Origin: Alphaproteobacteria bacterium SO-S41
GTDB lineage: Bacteria; Pseudomonadota; Alphaproteobacteria; Micropepsales; Micropepsaceae
Assembly: GCA_019670725.1 (NCBI GenBank)
Contig: AP024629.1
Coordinates: 2,666,001-2,730,000, forward strand
Direction: 5' to 3'
Length of the DNA stretch: 64,000 nucleotides
Each line of letters starts with the position of its first letter. The stretch's first letter is position 1. The notes below the pieces were generated by a model. It had not been told where the DNA came from and did not search any database. It saw nothing but the letters and a program-made list of their open reading frames with translations. Of the stretch, positions 39,997-49,045 are shown one piece after another. A program made the position numbers and the translations under genes.

Positions 39997-40422
39997 ATGC
40001 GTAAAACACTGTATTTGGCCCTCGCGGCGCTCCTTCTGACCGGCCCGGTGCTGGCCGCGCCGGACATGAGCGGCCTCACCGCCGAGGAGCGCGAGATCGT
40101 CGCGGCACTGGCCGCGGGCGGCATGAATGACCAGAATTTGGCGGCCGCGATCGACTATTGGCGGACCGCGCCGGAGGACCTGAAAGCCCGGGTCCGGGCC
40201 GCGCCGAAGGAAAAGCGCTGGTCGATCATCATTTGTAATGTTCTCGGCTTTAAGATCGGGGCCGAAGGGGCGGCCAGCGCCGAGCGCTGCGAGGCCGGGG
40301 CCTATGCCGACACGGTGCGCGGCGCGGCCAGCTGGTCGTCCGATGGACAGTGGATAGGGCCTTCCGAGGCATGCAAGGCGCAGAACAAGCGGAACGCGTA
40401 CGGCCAGTTGATCTGCGGCTGA
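39997..40422 (+). CDS. Small exported protein of unknown function
   Basis: This encodes 141 aa with a signal peptide (KTLYLALAALLLTGPVLAA) starting at the ATG at 39997. The mature part has a helical LTAEEREIVAALAAGGMNDQNLAAAIDYW region and a C-terminal half with a few cysteines (ICNVLGF, ERCEAG, EACKAQ, LICG). I recognise no family. Its last 73 bases overlap the start of the acyltransferase gene in another frame. Confidence 0.6.
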   Translation: MRKTLYLALAALLLTGPVLAAPDMSGLTAEEREIVAALAAGGMNDQNLAAAIDYWRTAPEDLKARVRAAPKEKRWSIIICNVLGFKIGAEGAASAERCEAGAYADTVRGAASWSSDGQWIGPSEACKAQNKRNAYGQLICG

Positions 40423-41492
40423 CACCGGCCGCGGCGAGCTTCCGCTTCGGCGCGCTCGACGCCTGGCGCGGCGTCGCCGCCCTCGCCGTCGCGCTCTACC
40501 GGTTGCAGGCGGACGGCGTGTTCTACGCCCTGCCCTTCGTCCGGAATTCCTACCTCTTCGTCGATTTCTTCTTCGTCCTCTCCGGCTTCGTCATCGCTTA
40601 TGCGTATCTCGGCAAGCTGACCGACGGGCGCTCGACCGCCGTCTTCGCGATCCGCCGGTTCGGACGGGTGTGGCCGCTGCATATCGCGATGCTGCTCGCC
40701 TTCGTGGCGCTGGAGGCGAGCCATCTGCTGCGCGGCGAGGCGGCGTTCCAGGGCGCCAAGGCGCCGTGGACGATCCTGCCCGAACTCGCGCTGCTGCACG
40801 GGCTCGGCTTCACCGGGCTCACCGACTGGAACTCGCCGGCCTGGTCGATCTCGACGGAGTTCTGGACCTATCTCATCTTCGCCGCAGTGGCGCTCAGCTT
40901 CCGACGGCAGATGGCGATCGCCTGTTTTACAATTGTGACCTTCAGCATGGCAGCGCTGGTGGCGCTGTCGCCGACCGGCATGGATGTGACGTTCGACTAC
41001 GGCATGCTGCGCTGCCTCGCCGGCTTCTTCGCAGGCGTCGCGACGTTCCTGGTATGGCGCGCGATCCATGAGGGCGTGGCGCTGAAGCGCGGCACCGCGA
41101 CGGCGCTGGAATGCGCCGCCATTCTTGCCGTCATCGCCTTTGTCAGCTTCGCGGGTATCGGGCCGCTATCCTTCGCCGCACCGCTTGTCTTTGCCCCGGC
41201 CGTGCTGCTCTTCGCGTTCGAGGCAGGCGCATTGTCGCGCGCCATGCTGACACGGCCGTTCCAGGCGCTCGGCGAGTGGTCGTATGCGATCTACATGACC
41301 GCCTATTTCATCGCGCTGTTCTTCAACCTGAAGCTGGTACCGCGGCTTGAAGGCCTGCCCATGGACCTCGTGGCGGTCGCCTATCTCGCGACCGTCATCA
41401 TCGCCTCATGGCTCGCCTTCCGCCTGATCGAAACGCCGACGCGGCGGTTCTTCAACGCGCGGGCGGCGCGGGTCCAGCGCGCTCGATTCTGA
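40350..41492 (+). CDS. Acyltransferase family 3 membrane protein, His of RX10H replaced
   Basis: This encodes up to 380 aa (GTG at 40350; ATG at 40371 also possible) with about ten TM helices, the AT3/OafA plan that transfers acyl groups to envelope sugars. The opening FRFGALDAWRGVAALAVALYR aligns with the family motif R-x10-H, but the final His is Arg (residue 51, codon CGG). Other family segments are present: YLFVDFFFVLSGFVIAY, FGRVWPLH and NSPAWSISTEFWTY. No start codon lies between the overlap and this motif, so the overlap with the upstream gene seems real. Activity is uncertain without the His. Confidence 0.88.
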   Translation: MDRAFRGMQGAEQAERVRPVDLRLTPAAASFRFGALDAWRGVAALAVALYRLQADGVFYALPFVRNSYLFVDFFFVLSGFVIAYAYLGKLTDGRSTAVFAIRRFGRVWPLHIAMLLAFVALEASHLLRGEAAFQGAKAPWTILPELALLHGLGFTGLTDWNSPAWSISTEFWTYLIFAAVALSFRRQMAIACFTIVTFSMAALVALSPTGMDVTFDYGMLRCLAGFFAGVATFLVWRAIHEGVALKRGTATALECAAILAVIAFVSFAGIGPLSFAAPLVFAPAVLLFAFEAGALSRAMLTRPFQALGEWSYAIYMTAYFIALFFNLKLVPRLEGLPMDLVAVAYLATVIIASWLAFRLIETPTRRFFNARAARVQRARF

Positions 41493-41562
41493 ACCACTGC
41501 CCCCTTACCGTCGAGGAAGGATGCTCGAGCGGTGCGCAGTTCTTATCGATCAAACGTTGTTA

Positions 41563-41640
41563 TCATTCCCGCGCAGGCGGGAATCCAGATCATTAAGCAC
41601 TTGTGCTTGCACTGTGGATGCCCGCCTACGCGGGCATGAC
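41563..41640. repeat. Dispersed palindromic repeat, family B (copy 2)
   Basis: This 78 bp copy runs from TCATTCCCGCGCAGGCGGG to GCCCGCCTACGCGGGCATGAC, with an extra inner pair AAGCACTTGTGCTT. It lies between the convergent acyltransferase and phaZ genes. Confidence 0.88.
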
Positions 41641-41678
41641 AATCTAGTAGAATTCACAACACCAATGCGCTGCTCCCG

Positions 41679-42542
41679 TTACGCCACCGCGGCGGGACGC
41701 GGCGCGCGATAGGCCTTGGGTTCCGCCAGCGGCTCGTTCAGGAAGCTGCGGATGATCGGCAGGATTTCCGGCAGCCGCGTGATGATGAACAGGTGCCCGC
41801 CGCCTTCGACGACATGCAGCCGCGCATTCGGCATCGCGCCCTTGATCATCTTGGAATTGATCAGCGGCACGATCTTGTCGCGGTCGCCGCCCATCACAAG
41901 CGTCGGGACTTTGAGGAACGGGAGGAACGGCAGGCTGGTCCAGCCGACCATCGCCAGCATCTGGTAGATGTAACCGCGCACGCTGGGTGGCTGGATGCGG
42001 ATGTGGTGCTTGCCCGCGAAGTCGCCTTCGTCGCCATACAGCTTCTCGAAGTTCTTCATCAAATAGTCCTTGTCGAGATAGCGGCGCGGGGTCGCCATTT
42101 TCGACAGGGCCTCGAAATTGCCGGGGATCATCGTCATCCCCGTCGAAGTGGCGCACAGGATCAGCTTCTTGGTGCGGCGGCGGTATTGCAGCGCGAATTG
42201 CTGCGCCGCGCCGCCGCCCCACGAGACGCCGATCACGTCGACATCGCCGAAGCCGAAGCGCTCGAGGATCTTGGCCGCGGCGGCGCTGATCATCCACGGA
42301 CGGTACGGGATCACCGCTGCAGGCGAGCCGCCGATGCCGGGCATGTCGAAGGTGATGATGTCACGCTCCGGCATCGCATCGGCGAGCGGCTGGGCGAGTT
42401 CCAGATTGGCGCCGATGCCGTTGAAGAACAGCAGCGGCCGTTCGGCGGAGCGTTCGGTCGCGCGCCAGATAGCCGTGCGATAGGTCTGCCAACCCACCTT
42501 CTGCATCGAAAGCTCGGGCGCGCGCGTCTGGCTGGAACTCAT
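41679..42542 (-). CDS. phaZ: PHA depolymerase-like alpha/beta hydrolase
   Basis: This encodes 287 aa. The nucleophile Ser is in GVSWGGGAAQQFA, the acid in GGDRDKIVP and the His in EGGGHLF. The opening WQTYRTAIWRAT and PLLFFNGIGANLEL match intracellular PHA depolymerases of the pseudomonad PhaZ type. Its place 82 bases after the PHA synthase gene on the same strand strongly supports turnover of stored polyhydroxyalkanoate. No signal peptide. The start ATG gives the conserved N-terminus. Confidence 0.85.
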   Translation of the reverse strand: MSSSQTRAPELSMQKVGWQTYRTAIWRATERSAERPLLFFNGIGANLELAQPLADAMPERDIITFDMPGIGGSPAAVIPYRPWMISAAAAKILERFGFGDVDVIGVSWGGGAAQQFALQYRRRTKKLILCATSTGMTMIPGNFEALSKMATPRRYLDKDYLMKNFEKLYGDEGDFAGKHHIRIQPPSVRGYIYQMLAMVGWTSLPFLPFLKVPTLVMGGDRDKIVPLINSKMIKGAMPNARLHVVEGGGHLFIITRLPEILPIIRSFLNEPLAEPKAYRAPRPAAVA

Positions 42543-42624
42543 GGACTCTTTTCCCTTCGCGCCGCCTCTGCGGCTGCGTGCCTTCACAACGGTCTTGGGT
42601 GTAGCGCGGTTCCGGGCTTGACGC

Positions 42625-44307
42625 TCAGTCATGCACGTAAAGGCCGGGGGCCTTGTCGAGCGGCTTGTGCTTGGCGTCGCCCAGCTTCTTGGGCGCCGGC
42701 TTCTTCGCGCCCGAGCGCTCGGCCAGCCATTGTGACCAGGTTTCCCACCATGACGCGGCGGTCTGTGAGGCGCCGTTCGGGAACTGCTCGACATCGTCGG
42801 GCAGCGCCGGATTGGTGAAGAAGCGCGCCTTGGGATTGCCCGGCGGGTTGATCAGCGACTGGATGTGGCCGCTGGACGAGAGGATGAAGGTCTTGTCCTT
42901 CGAGCCCAGCAACTTCATCGAGCGGTAGACCGCCTTCCACGGCGTGATGTGGTCGGTCACGCCCGCGAGGAAGAAGACATCCTGCTGGATTTTCCCCAGG
43001 TCGATCTTGTGCCCCATGAACGGCACCGTGCCCGGCTTCCGCATCGGCTCGCTCTCGTAGAAGTCGAGATAGTCGTGATGCAGCTGCATCGGCAGATTCG
43101 TGGAATCGTTGTTCCAGTAGAGGATGTCGAACGGCGGCGGGCTGTTGCCGAGCAGGTAGTTGTTGACGACGTAGTTCCAGATCAGGTCGTTCGGCCGCAG
43201 CCACGCAAAGGTGCGGCTGAGATCCTGACCGGTGAGGATGCCCTTCTGCTTCGAGCGCGCCTTGGCGAGCTTGATCGAGCGCGGCGAAATGAACGCGCCG
43301 ACATCGCTGTCCTCGGGCCGCGCGTCCAGCACGCAGACCATGAAGGTCGCGGCGTTGACGCGCTTGTCCTTCTTCGCGGCGAGATAGGAGAGCAGCATCG
43401 CCTGCGTGATGCCGCCCGAGCAGGCGCCCGAGACGTTCAGGCTCTTCGTCTTGGTGATCGCCAGCACGGCGTCGATCGCCTTGATGATCTCCTTGACGTA
43501 GGCCTCGAGGCCCCAGCCCGCATGCTCCTTGCCCGGGTTGCGCCACGAGATCGCGAAGAGCTGCTGGCCCTGGGTCAGCAGGTAGCGGAACATCGAGCGG
43601 TCGGGCGTCAGGTCGGACGCGTAGTACTTGTTGATCTGCGGCGGGATGATGAGCAGCGGCGTCTCGTGCACTTCGGCCGTCAGCGGCTTGTACTGGATCA
43701 GTTCCATCATCTCGGTGCGGAAGACGACATTGCCCTCGGTCGTCGCGAGATTCTCGCCGACCTTGAACGGCCGCTTGTCGACCTGGCTCGGCAGGCCGCC
43801 ATTGTGGCGGATGTCGCCGACGAAGTTCTTCAGGCCCTTCACCAGCGACTGGCCCTTGGTGTCCCAGGCCGTCTTCAGCGCGAGCGGGTTGCCGATCAGC
43901 GTATTGGTGGGTGCGACGGCATCGGCGAAGATGTCGAGGATGAAGTTGGCGCGGGTGCGGTCCTGGTCGTCGAGCTCCAGATCGCCCAGCCACTCCTTCA
44001 GGTTCTTGCGGAAGGCGAGCCAGCCCTGCATGCCGCGCTTGAAGACGGGACTCTTGCCCCAGACTTCATGCTGGAAGCGCTTGTCCTTGGGCTCGGCGGC
44101 CAGCTTCGACTTGCCGGTGACGACGTCGGCGGCGTCCTTCAGGAACGAACCGCCATGCTTGGCGAACAAAGTCGGCTGGCGGATGATTTCGGTCAGGACC
44201 AGACCCGCCGCGCGCCACAACTCTTCAGGATTGATCCCCACGATGGGGTTCAGGGCCATGTTGGAATCCGGGCCCTTGTCGCCGAGCTTGGTCTCGTCGA
44301 TCTTCAT
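42625..44307 (-). CDS. phaC: Poly(3-hydroxyalkanoate) synthase
   Basis: This encodes 560 aa. PhaC polymerises hydroxyacyl-CoA into storage granules. The lipase-like box SGACSGG has catalytic Cys 296, the Asp lies in GVTDHITPW and the His in SSSGHIQSLINPPG. The preceding TPLLIIPPQINKYYASDL and the FAISWRNP region are typical. The length and sequence resemble class I/II synthases. No phaA, phaB or phaR is nearby, so monomer supply is encoded elsewhere. phaZ follows on the same strand. Confidence 0.94.
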   Translation of the reverse strand: MKIDETKLGDKGPDSNMALNPIVGINPEELWRAAGLVLTEIIRQPTLFAKHGGSFLKDAADVVTGKSKLAAEPKDKRFQHEVWGKSPVFKRGMQGWLAFRKNLKEWLGDLELDDQDRTRANFILDIFADAVAPTNTLIGNPLALKTAWDTKGQSLVKGLKNFVGDIRHNGGLPSQVDKRPFKVGENLATTEGNVVFRTEMMELIQYKPLTAEVHETPLLIIPPQINKYYASDLTPDRSMFRYLLTQGQQLFAISWRNPGKEHAGWGLEAYVKEIIKAIDAVLAITKTKSLNVSGACSGGITQAMLLSYLAAKKDKRVNAATFMVCVLDARPEDSDVGAFISPRSIKLAKARSKQKGILTGQDLSRTFAWLRPNDLIWNYVVNNYLLGNSPPPFDILYWNNDSTNLPMQLHHDYLDFYESEPMRKPGTVPFMGHKIDLGKIQQDVFFLAGVTDHITPWKAVYRSMKLLGSKDKTFILSSSGHIQSLINPPGNPKARFFTNPALPDDVEQFPNGASQTAASWWETWSQWLAERSGAKKPAPKKLGDAKHKPLDKAPGLYVHD

Positions 44308-44438
44308 TACGCCTCCCCTGCCCGAAACCGTGTCGGCGCAAAACGCAGCCGCCGCTTCGTGACAGTGCAGCGTGGCGCAAGGCTAAGGGGTTGTCGAGAC
44401 CGCCTAGGACGTTGCCTCACTCAGCGCCCAGCCCACCT

Positions 44439-44516
44439 GTCATGCCTGCGAAGGCAGGCATCCATGTCCCAAGCACGGTGTTCGACGCGTTGGATTCCCG
44501 CCTTCGCGGGAATGAC
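44439..44516. repeat. Dispersed palindromic repeat, family B (copy 3)
   Basis: This 78 bp copy runs from GTCATGCCTGCGAAGGCAGGC to TCCCGCCTTCGCGGGAATGAC. Base changes in one arm of each end hairpin are matched by changes in the other (CCTGC...GCAGG; TCCCGC...GCGGGA), so pairing is kept. It lies in the gap between mrcA and phaC; both genes are on the minus strand. Confidence 0.9.
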
Positions 44517-44536
44517 AGCGAGAAAAGCGAGCGGCC

Positions 44537-46909
44537 CTAGTAGAGTCCGCCTGTACCCGTCGAGACGCTCTCGGGCGGCGGCGGCGGGGCTTCTTCGGCG
44601 GGGTAGTCCGCTTCGTCGGCGCCGGCGGTGTTCGCTTCCTTCGAGTCCGGGTCGGTGCCCAGCTTGAAGGGCTCCATGATCGCGCCCGGATCGTCGGCCG
44701 AGGTCGGACGGCCCGAGACGGCGTTGACCCGCATCATGACGACGCCCGGCGGGGTGCGCAGCGGCAGCGCACCAGTTTCAGGCAGGACGGCCTCGAAGAT
44801 GTCCGCCGCGATCGGCGCCACGACGGTACCGCCGAAGCTGCCGCGGCGCAGCGGATGGTGGTCGTCGTATCCAACGTAGGCGGCGACGATGAGGTCAGCC
44901 GTGAAGCCGACGAACCACACATCGCGCGACTCGTTGGTCGTGCCGGTCTTGCCGCCGATCGGGTAATCCTTCAGCTTCTTGAAGGCGTTCTTCGCCGTGC
45001 CGCGCTGGACCACGCCCTGCAGGATGGTCGCGACCTGGAAGCCGGTGCGGGGATCGAACTCCTCGCGGCCGATATCGGGCAGCAGCGGCTCTTCCTGGTT
45101 CTCCCAGCCGTTCGGGGCATAGCAGCCCTCGCACGAGCGGTCGTCGTGGCGGAAGATGGTCTTGCCGTAGCGGTCCTGGATGCGGTCGATGATGGTCGCG
45201 GGCACGACGCGTCCGCCGTTCAGGAAGGTGGCATAGCCGCCTGCCAGCTTGATGACCGTGGTCTCGGCGGCGCCCAGCGCGTTGGCGAGCACCGGGTCGA
45301 TCTTGTCATAGGCCCCTGCCCGCTTCACGCGGTCGACCACCAGCTTCATGCCGATGTCGTAGGCAAGACGCACCGTCATCAGGTTGCGGCTCTTTTCCAG
45401 ACCCTGCCGCAGCGTCGCTAGGCCGAGATAGCGGCCATCCGAGTTCTTCGGGTTCCAGCGCCGCCCGTTGCCCATAGGCAGCGAGATCGGGCCGTCGAGC
45501 ACGAGGCTGGAGGGCGTATAGCCGTTGTCGAGCGCGGTCGCGTAGACGAACGGCTTGAAGGACGAACCGGGCTGGCGCATCGCCTGCGTCGCGCGGTTGA
45601 AGACCGAGGCGTAATAGGAGAAGCCGCCGACCAGCGCGAGCACGCGGCTGGAGTGCGGATCGAGGATGACGAGACCGCCGTTCACTTCCGGAATCTGGCG
45701 CAGGCTGTAACCGCCGTCCGCTTTCTCGACATAGATGACGTCGCCGGCCTTGGCCTTGCCTGAGCCGTTCAGCTTGCGGCCCGAGGCCGGCACCTCGCCG
45801 GTCGTGCCGTCGGTGAAGCCGACCGTCCAGGTGCCGCCGGCGTCCTGGATGACCGCGATGCGCCAGTTGGTGACGTCGCGTGCCGAGGGAATGTCGTTCA
45901 GCCGCTGCTCCCAGCCGGCGCCGAGTTCGATCGTTGCCACCGGGCCGTGCCAGCCGGAGGCGCGGTCATAGCGCTGCAGGCCGATGCGGAAAGCGTTGAG
46001 GGCGATCGACTGGAACTTGGAATCCAGCGTGGTGCGGACCGAGAGGCCGCCCGAGAACAGCTTGTCCTCGCCATAGCGGTTGGTGATGACGCGGCGCGCT
46101 TCCTCGGCGAAATACTGCGCGTCTTCATAGCGCGTGCCGAGCGGGCGGAAGGTGACGACGAGGTCTTCGGCCTTGGCCTTCTCGCCGTCGGCCTTGGAGA
46201 CGTAGCCGACCTCGACCATCTGATCGATGACGTAGTTGCGGCGCTCGATCGCGCGGGTCTTCTGCGTCACGGGGTGATAATTCGACGGCGCCTTGGGCAG
46301 CGCCGCGAGATAGGCGACTTCGGCGATCGACAGCTCGTCGAGCGACTTGTCGAAATAGTTGAGCGCCGCCGCGGCGACGCCGTACGAGTTCTGCCCCAGG
46401 AAGATCTGATTGAGATAGAGCTCGAGGATCTTGTCCTTCGAGAAGGTCGCCTCGATCCGCATCGAGAGCAGGATTTCCTTGATCTTGCGGATGTAGCTGA
46501 CGTCCTGGGAGAAGAAGAAGTTGCGCGCGACCTGCTGCGTGATGGTCGAGGCGCCCTCGGGCCGCTTGTCGCCGCTCGACTGCAGGTTGGTCAGCAGCGC
46601 GCGGGCGATGCCCGACGGGTCGAAGCCGGGATGCAGGTAGAAGTTCTTGTCTTCGGCGGCGATGAAGGCGTTCTTCACCAGCGGCGGAATGTCGTCGATG
46701 GGAACGAAGAGCCGGCGCTCCTTGGCGAACTCGGCGATCAGCGTACCGTCATAGGCGTGGACGCGGGTCGTGACGGGCGGCTCGTACTTGGCCAGCGTCT
46801 CGGCGTCCGGCAGGTCGCTCGACAGATACCAGAAGGCAAGGCCGGCCGCCAAAGCGCCAACCCCGATGATCGTCAGAATCGAGACGAAGAAAAACCGCAA
46901 AAACCGCAT
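44537..46909 (-). CDS. mrcA: Penicillin-binding protein 1A (bifunctional)
   Basis: This encodes 790 aa. It polymerises and cross-links peptidoglycan at the inner membrane. One N-terminal TM (about residues 10-30) precedes the GT51 transglycosylase (FIAAEDKNFYLHPGFD with the catalytic Glu; GASTITQQVARNFF), an OB-like domain, and the transpeptidase with Ser 449 in SSFK, SRN in LEKSRNLMT and KTG in GGKTGTTNE. The tail is acidic and Pro-rich. Minus-strand genes orf70 and amiC lie just upstream, suggesting one cell wall transcript. Confidence 0.97.
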   Translation of the reverse strand: MRFLRFFFVSILTIIGVGALAAGLAFWYLSSDLPDAETLAKYEPPVTTRVHAYDGTLIAEFAKERRLFVPIDDIPPLVKNAFIAAEDKNFYLHPGFDPSGIARALLTNLQSSGDKRPEGASTITQQVARNFFFSQDVSYIRKIKEILLSMRIEATFSKDKILELYLNQIFLGQNSYGVAAAALNYFDKSLDELSIAEVAYLAALPKAPSNYHPVTQKTRAIERRNYVIDQMVEVGYVSKADGEKAKAEDLVVTFRPLGTRYEDAQYFAEEARRVITNRYGEDKLFSGGLSVRTTLDSKFQSIALNAFRIGLQRYDRASGWHGPVATIELGAGWEQRLNDIPSARDVTNWRIAVIQDAGGTWTVGFTDGTTGEVPASGRKLNGSGKAKAGDVIYVEKADGGYSLRQIPEVNGGLVILDPHSSRVLALVGGFSYYASVFNRATQAMRQPGSSFKPFVYATALDNGYTPSSLVLDGPISLPMGNGRRWNPKNSDGRYLGLATLRQGLEKSRNLMTVRLAYDIGMKLVVDRVKRAGAYDKIDPVLANALGAAETTVIKLAGGYATFLNGGRVVPATIIDRIQDRYGKTIFRHDDRSCEGCYAPNGWENQEEPLLPDIGREEFDPRTGFQVATILQGVVQRGTAKNAFKKLKDYPIGGKTGTTNESRDVWFVGFTADLIVAAYVGYDDHHPLRRGSFGGTVVAPIAADIFEAVLPETGALPLRTPPGVVMMRVNAVSGRPTSADDPGAIMEPFKLGTDPDSKEANTAGADEADYPAEEAPPPPPESVSTGTGGLY

Positions 46910-46984
46910 CGAGGAACCTGGCGCGCCCGCAAATCGCTGTTGTCGCGATTCTACATGGGAAGAGCGCCGATAACTATGGCGGTT

Positions 46985-47197
46985 TTAGGATCGCCGCCAG
47001 CGCCGCGTAAACCGGCGCACGGCGCGCAGCGGCGCGGTGATGCGCCACGAGACCGTCCGGCGCATCGCCTCCAGCTCGCGCTTGGCGAGCGCCGCCTCCA
47101 GAGCGAGGAACTGCGACACGGCCTCCAGGTCCGCTACCCGCTCGGCCGCCGTTTTCAGGGCGGCGACGTCTTCCGTGGGTGGGGTGTCGCCGGTCAT
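46985..47197 (-). CDS. Small basic coiled-coil protein between amiC and mrcA
   Basis: This encodes 70 aa: a predicted helix (AALKTAAERVADLEAVSQFLALEAALAKREL, in part; residues about 12-43) and a basic tail with SWRITAPLRAVRRFTRRWRRS. The S-W-R-x-T-A-P-L-R motif following a coiled coil is commonly seen inside large glycosyltransferases; here it stands alone. No full glycosyltransferase domain is adjacent. It lies 49 bases after amiC and 75 before mrcA. It may be a small peripheral membrane protein or a relic. Coding status is supported by position and a Pro-rich but sensible protein. Confidence 0.55.
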   Translation of the reverse strand: MTGDTPPTEDVAALKTAAERVADLEAVSQFLALEAALAKRELEAMRRTVSWRITAPLRAVRRFTRRWRRS

Positions 47198-47246
47198 GGG
47201 CGTCAGCTTGGCCGCCGAATATCGGGCTGTAAACCGCCGTTGGCGC

Positions 47247-48485
47247 TCAGTGGCCGGTCTCGGCGACGCTCGACATATGGGCGTAGTAGTCGTCCACCGC
47301 GCGGGCGATGGCACGGGCGGCGCCCTTGCGCCATTTGGGCGAGGTCAGGCGCTCCTCGTCCGTCACGTTCGACAGGAAGCCGAGCTCGATGAGGACGCTG
47401 GGGACGTCCGGCGCCTTCAGCACGCGGAAGCCGGCGAAGCGGTGCGGCTTGCTGATGAGGCCGGTCTGCTTGTCGAGTTCGGGCAACACCATCTGGGCAA
47501 AAACCGAGGCGCGGTTCTTGGTCTCGCGCTGGGCGAGGTCGATCAGGATCGTGCTGACCTCGTCATTCTCGCCCGAGAGATCCACGCCCGATATGATGTC
47601 GGAGGCGTTTTCGGACTCCTCCAGCTCGGCCGCGACACTGTCGGAGGCGGTCTCCGAGAGGGTGTAGATCGAGGCGCCGTGGACGCTTGCATCGCTGACC
47701 GAGTCGGCGTGGAGCGAGATGAAGAGGTCCGCCTTCCCCGCCCGGCCCGCGCGGACGCGGTCCTTCAGGGTGATGAAATTGTCGTCGCCGCGGGTCAGCA
47801 CGACCTTGTAGTTGCCGCGGGCCTCCAGCTCGGTCTTCAGGGCCTCGACCGTCGCCAGGACCACGTCCTTTTCCAGCGTGCCGGACGCGCCGGTCGCGCC
47901 CGGGTCGACGCCGCCATGGCCGGCATCCAGCGCGATGATGAAGACGCCGTCCTTGTTGTCGACCGGCTTGGCCTCTTCGACGGGATCGATCGGCGGCACG
48001 GGTTCGGCGCCCGCCGCGTCGTCCGGCCAGCCGGCGGTCGCCAGGAAGGCGATCTCGTCGGTGGGGACAATGTCGAGCACGAGGCGGGCCGGCTTGCCGT
48101 CTTCCGGCGGCATGATGAAATTGGCGTCCACCTTGGCCGGCGAGGCGAGGTCGAGCACGACCCGCGAGCGGCCCTTGCGGAAGGGTCCGTAGCGGTAGGA
48201 GGTGACGAGGCCCGCGCCCTTGATGCCGGCCTTGGCCTGCAACCGCCATTCGATATCGGGCAGCTCCAGCACGATCCGGTTGGGTTCGGCGAGCGTGAAG
48301 ATGCGATAGTCGACGGTCTCGGTCAGCTCGAGAACGAAACGGGTATGCTCCGGGTGCTCGCCGAGTCGGGCGTTGGTCGCCACGGGCGCAGCCACGGCCG
48401 TGCCCGAAAGGCCCGCCATCCCAAGGCAGACTGCCATCGCTACGCGACGCATCCACCGTGCTATCGGGCGACATTCTGTCGTCAC
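47247..48485 (-). CDS. amiC: N-acetylmuramoyl-L-alanine amidase (AMIN + Amidase_3)
   Basis: This encodes about 412 aa from a GTG with GGGGAA upstream; the ATG at 48452 would give 401 aa with a very compact signal peptide (RRVAMAVCLGMAGLSGTAVAA). A periplasmic AMIN domain (about residues 35-135) is followed by the zinc amidase: ligands in DAGHGGVDPG, GTLEKD and SLHADS, and the catalytic Glu in ELGFLSN. It cuts the amide bond between MurNAc and the stem peptide, mainly in cell division. It is the first gene of the amiC-orf70-mrcA group and divergent from rne. Confidence 0.93.
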   Translation of the reverse strand: MTTECRPIARWMRRVAMAVCLGMAGLSGTAVAAPVATNARLGEHPEHTRFVLELTETVDYRIFTLAEPNRIVLELPDIEWRLQAKAGIKGAGLVTSYRYGPFRKGRSRVVLDLASPAKVDANFIMPPEDGKPARLVLDIVPTDEIAFLATAGWPDDAAGAEPVPPIDPVEEAKPVDNKDGVFIIALDAGHGGVDPGATGASGTLEKDVVLATVEALKTELEARGNYKVVLTRGDDNFITLKDRVRAGRAGKADLFISLHADSVSDASVHGASIYTLSETASDSVAAELEESENASDIISGVDLSGENDEVSTILIDLAQRETKNRASVFAQMVLPELDKQTGLISKPHRFAGFRVLKAPDVPSVLIELGFLSNVTDEERLTSPKWRKGAARAIARAVDDYYAHMSSVAETGH

Positions 48486-49045
48486 CGATTCCCCACACTT
48501 CTTAAAGGTCGTTGTCTGACCATACCTTAGCATAGGTGTCTTGCGTTAGCGTTACCGCCCGCGCGCGCCGGGACTCGGCGGAAAAGCGCCCGGGCCACCC
48601 TTCCCCACCCTGGCCTTCACCGCAACCAGGGCCGGTTTCCGCACCCCGTCACAATGGCGGTTGCGGAAGCCGATATATTGTCGCTACATACCCCCATCGA
48701 TCCTCCGGGGTCGCCCCCAGGCGGGAAGCCGGGGCGCAGGCGACTGACCCCTTCCCCCTCCTGACGCCGGCGATTTCGGTCCGGACGACACGAGCGCGCG
48801 ACTGAGGACCATCCCGATTGGGCAATCCGACGGCGCCGCCCGGCCCGACCACCTGCCCAAGCGCCTATTCCGGCGCGGAGCCAGACTTCTTATGCGCGCA
48901 GCGCGGCTGATTTCGGACGCATGGAGCTTTGGCTCCCGCGCAGCGCGTGGCGGCATCCCCTCTTCAACCAACACCGAGCCGGCCTCTTTCGCCGGGACCG
49001 CAGCGCCATTCGCGCCGGCCCCGCGGCCGCTCCCAGGAGTATTCC
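48486..49045 (+). promoter_or_regulatory. Long leader of rne and divergent control region
   Basis: No gene is supported in the 560 bases between amiC and rne. Short inverted repeats occur (for example CCCTGG at 48608 with CCAGGG at 48626). RNase E genes in other bacteria have long 5' untranslated regions through which the enzyme degrades its own mRNA; a leader of up to about 500 bases here fits that idea. An AGGAG lies 7 bases before the rne ATG. Confidence 0.5.

Noticed and set aside
48534-49045. A small protein gene in the rne leader (for example 48536-48805)
   Set aside because: Arg/Pro/Ser-rich frames without a ribosome site, signal or domain; a regulatory leader explains the gap better.
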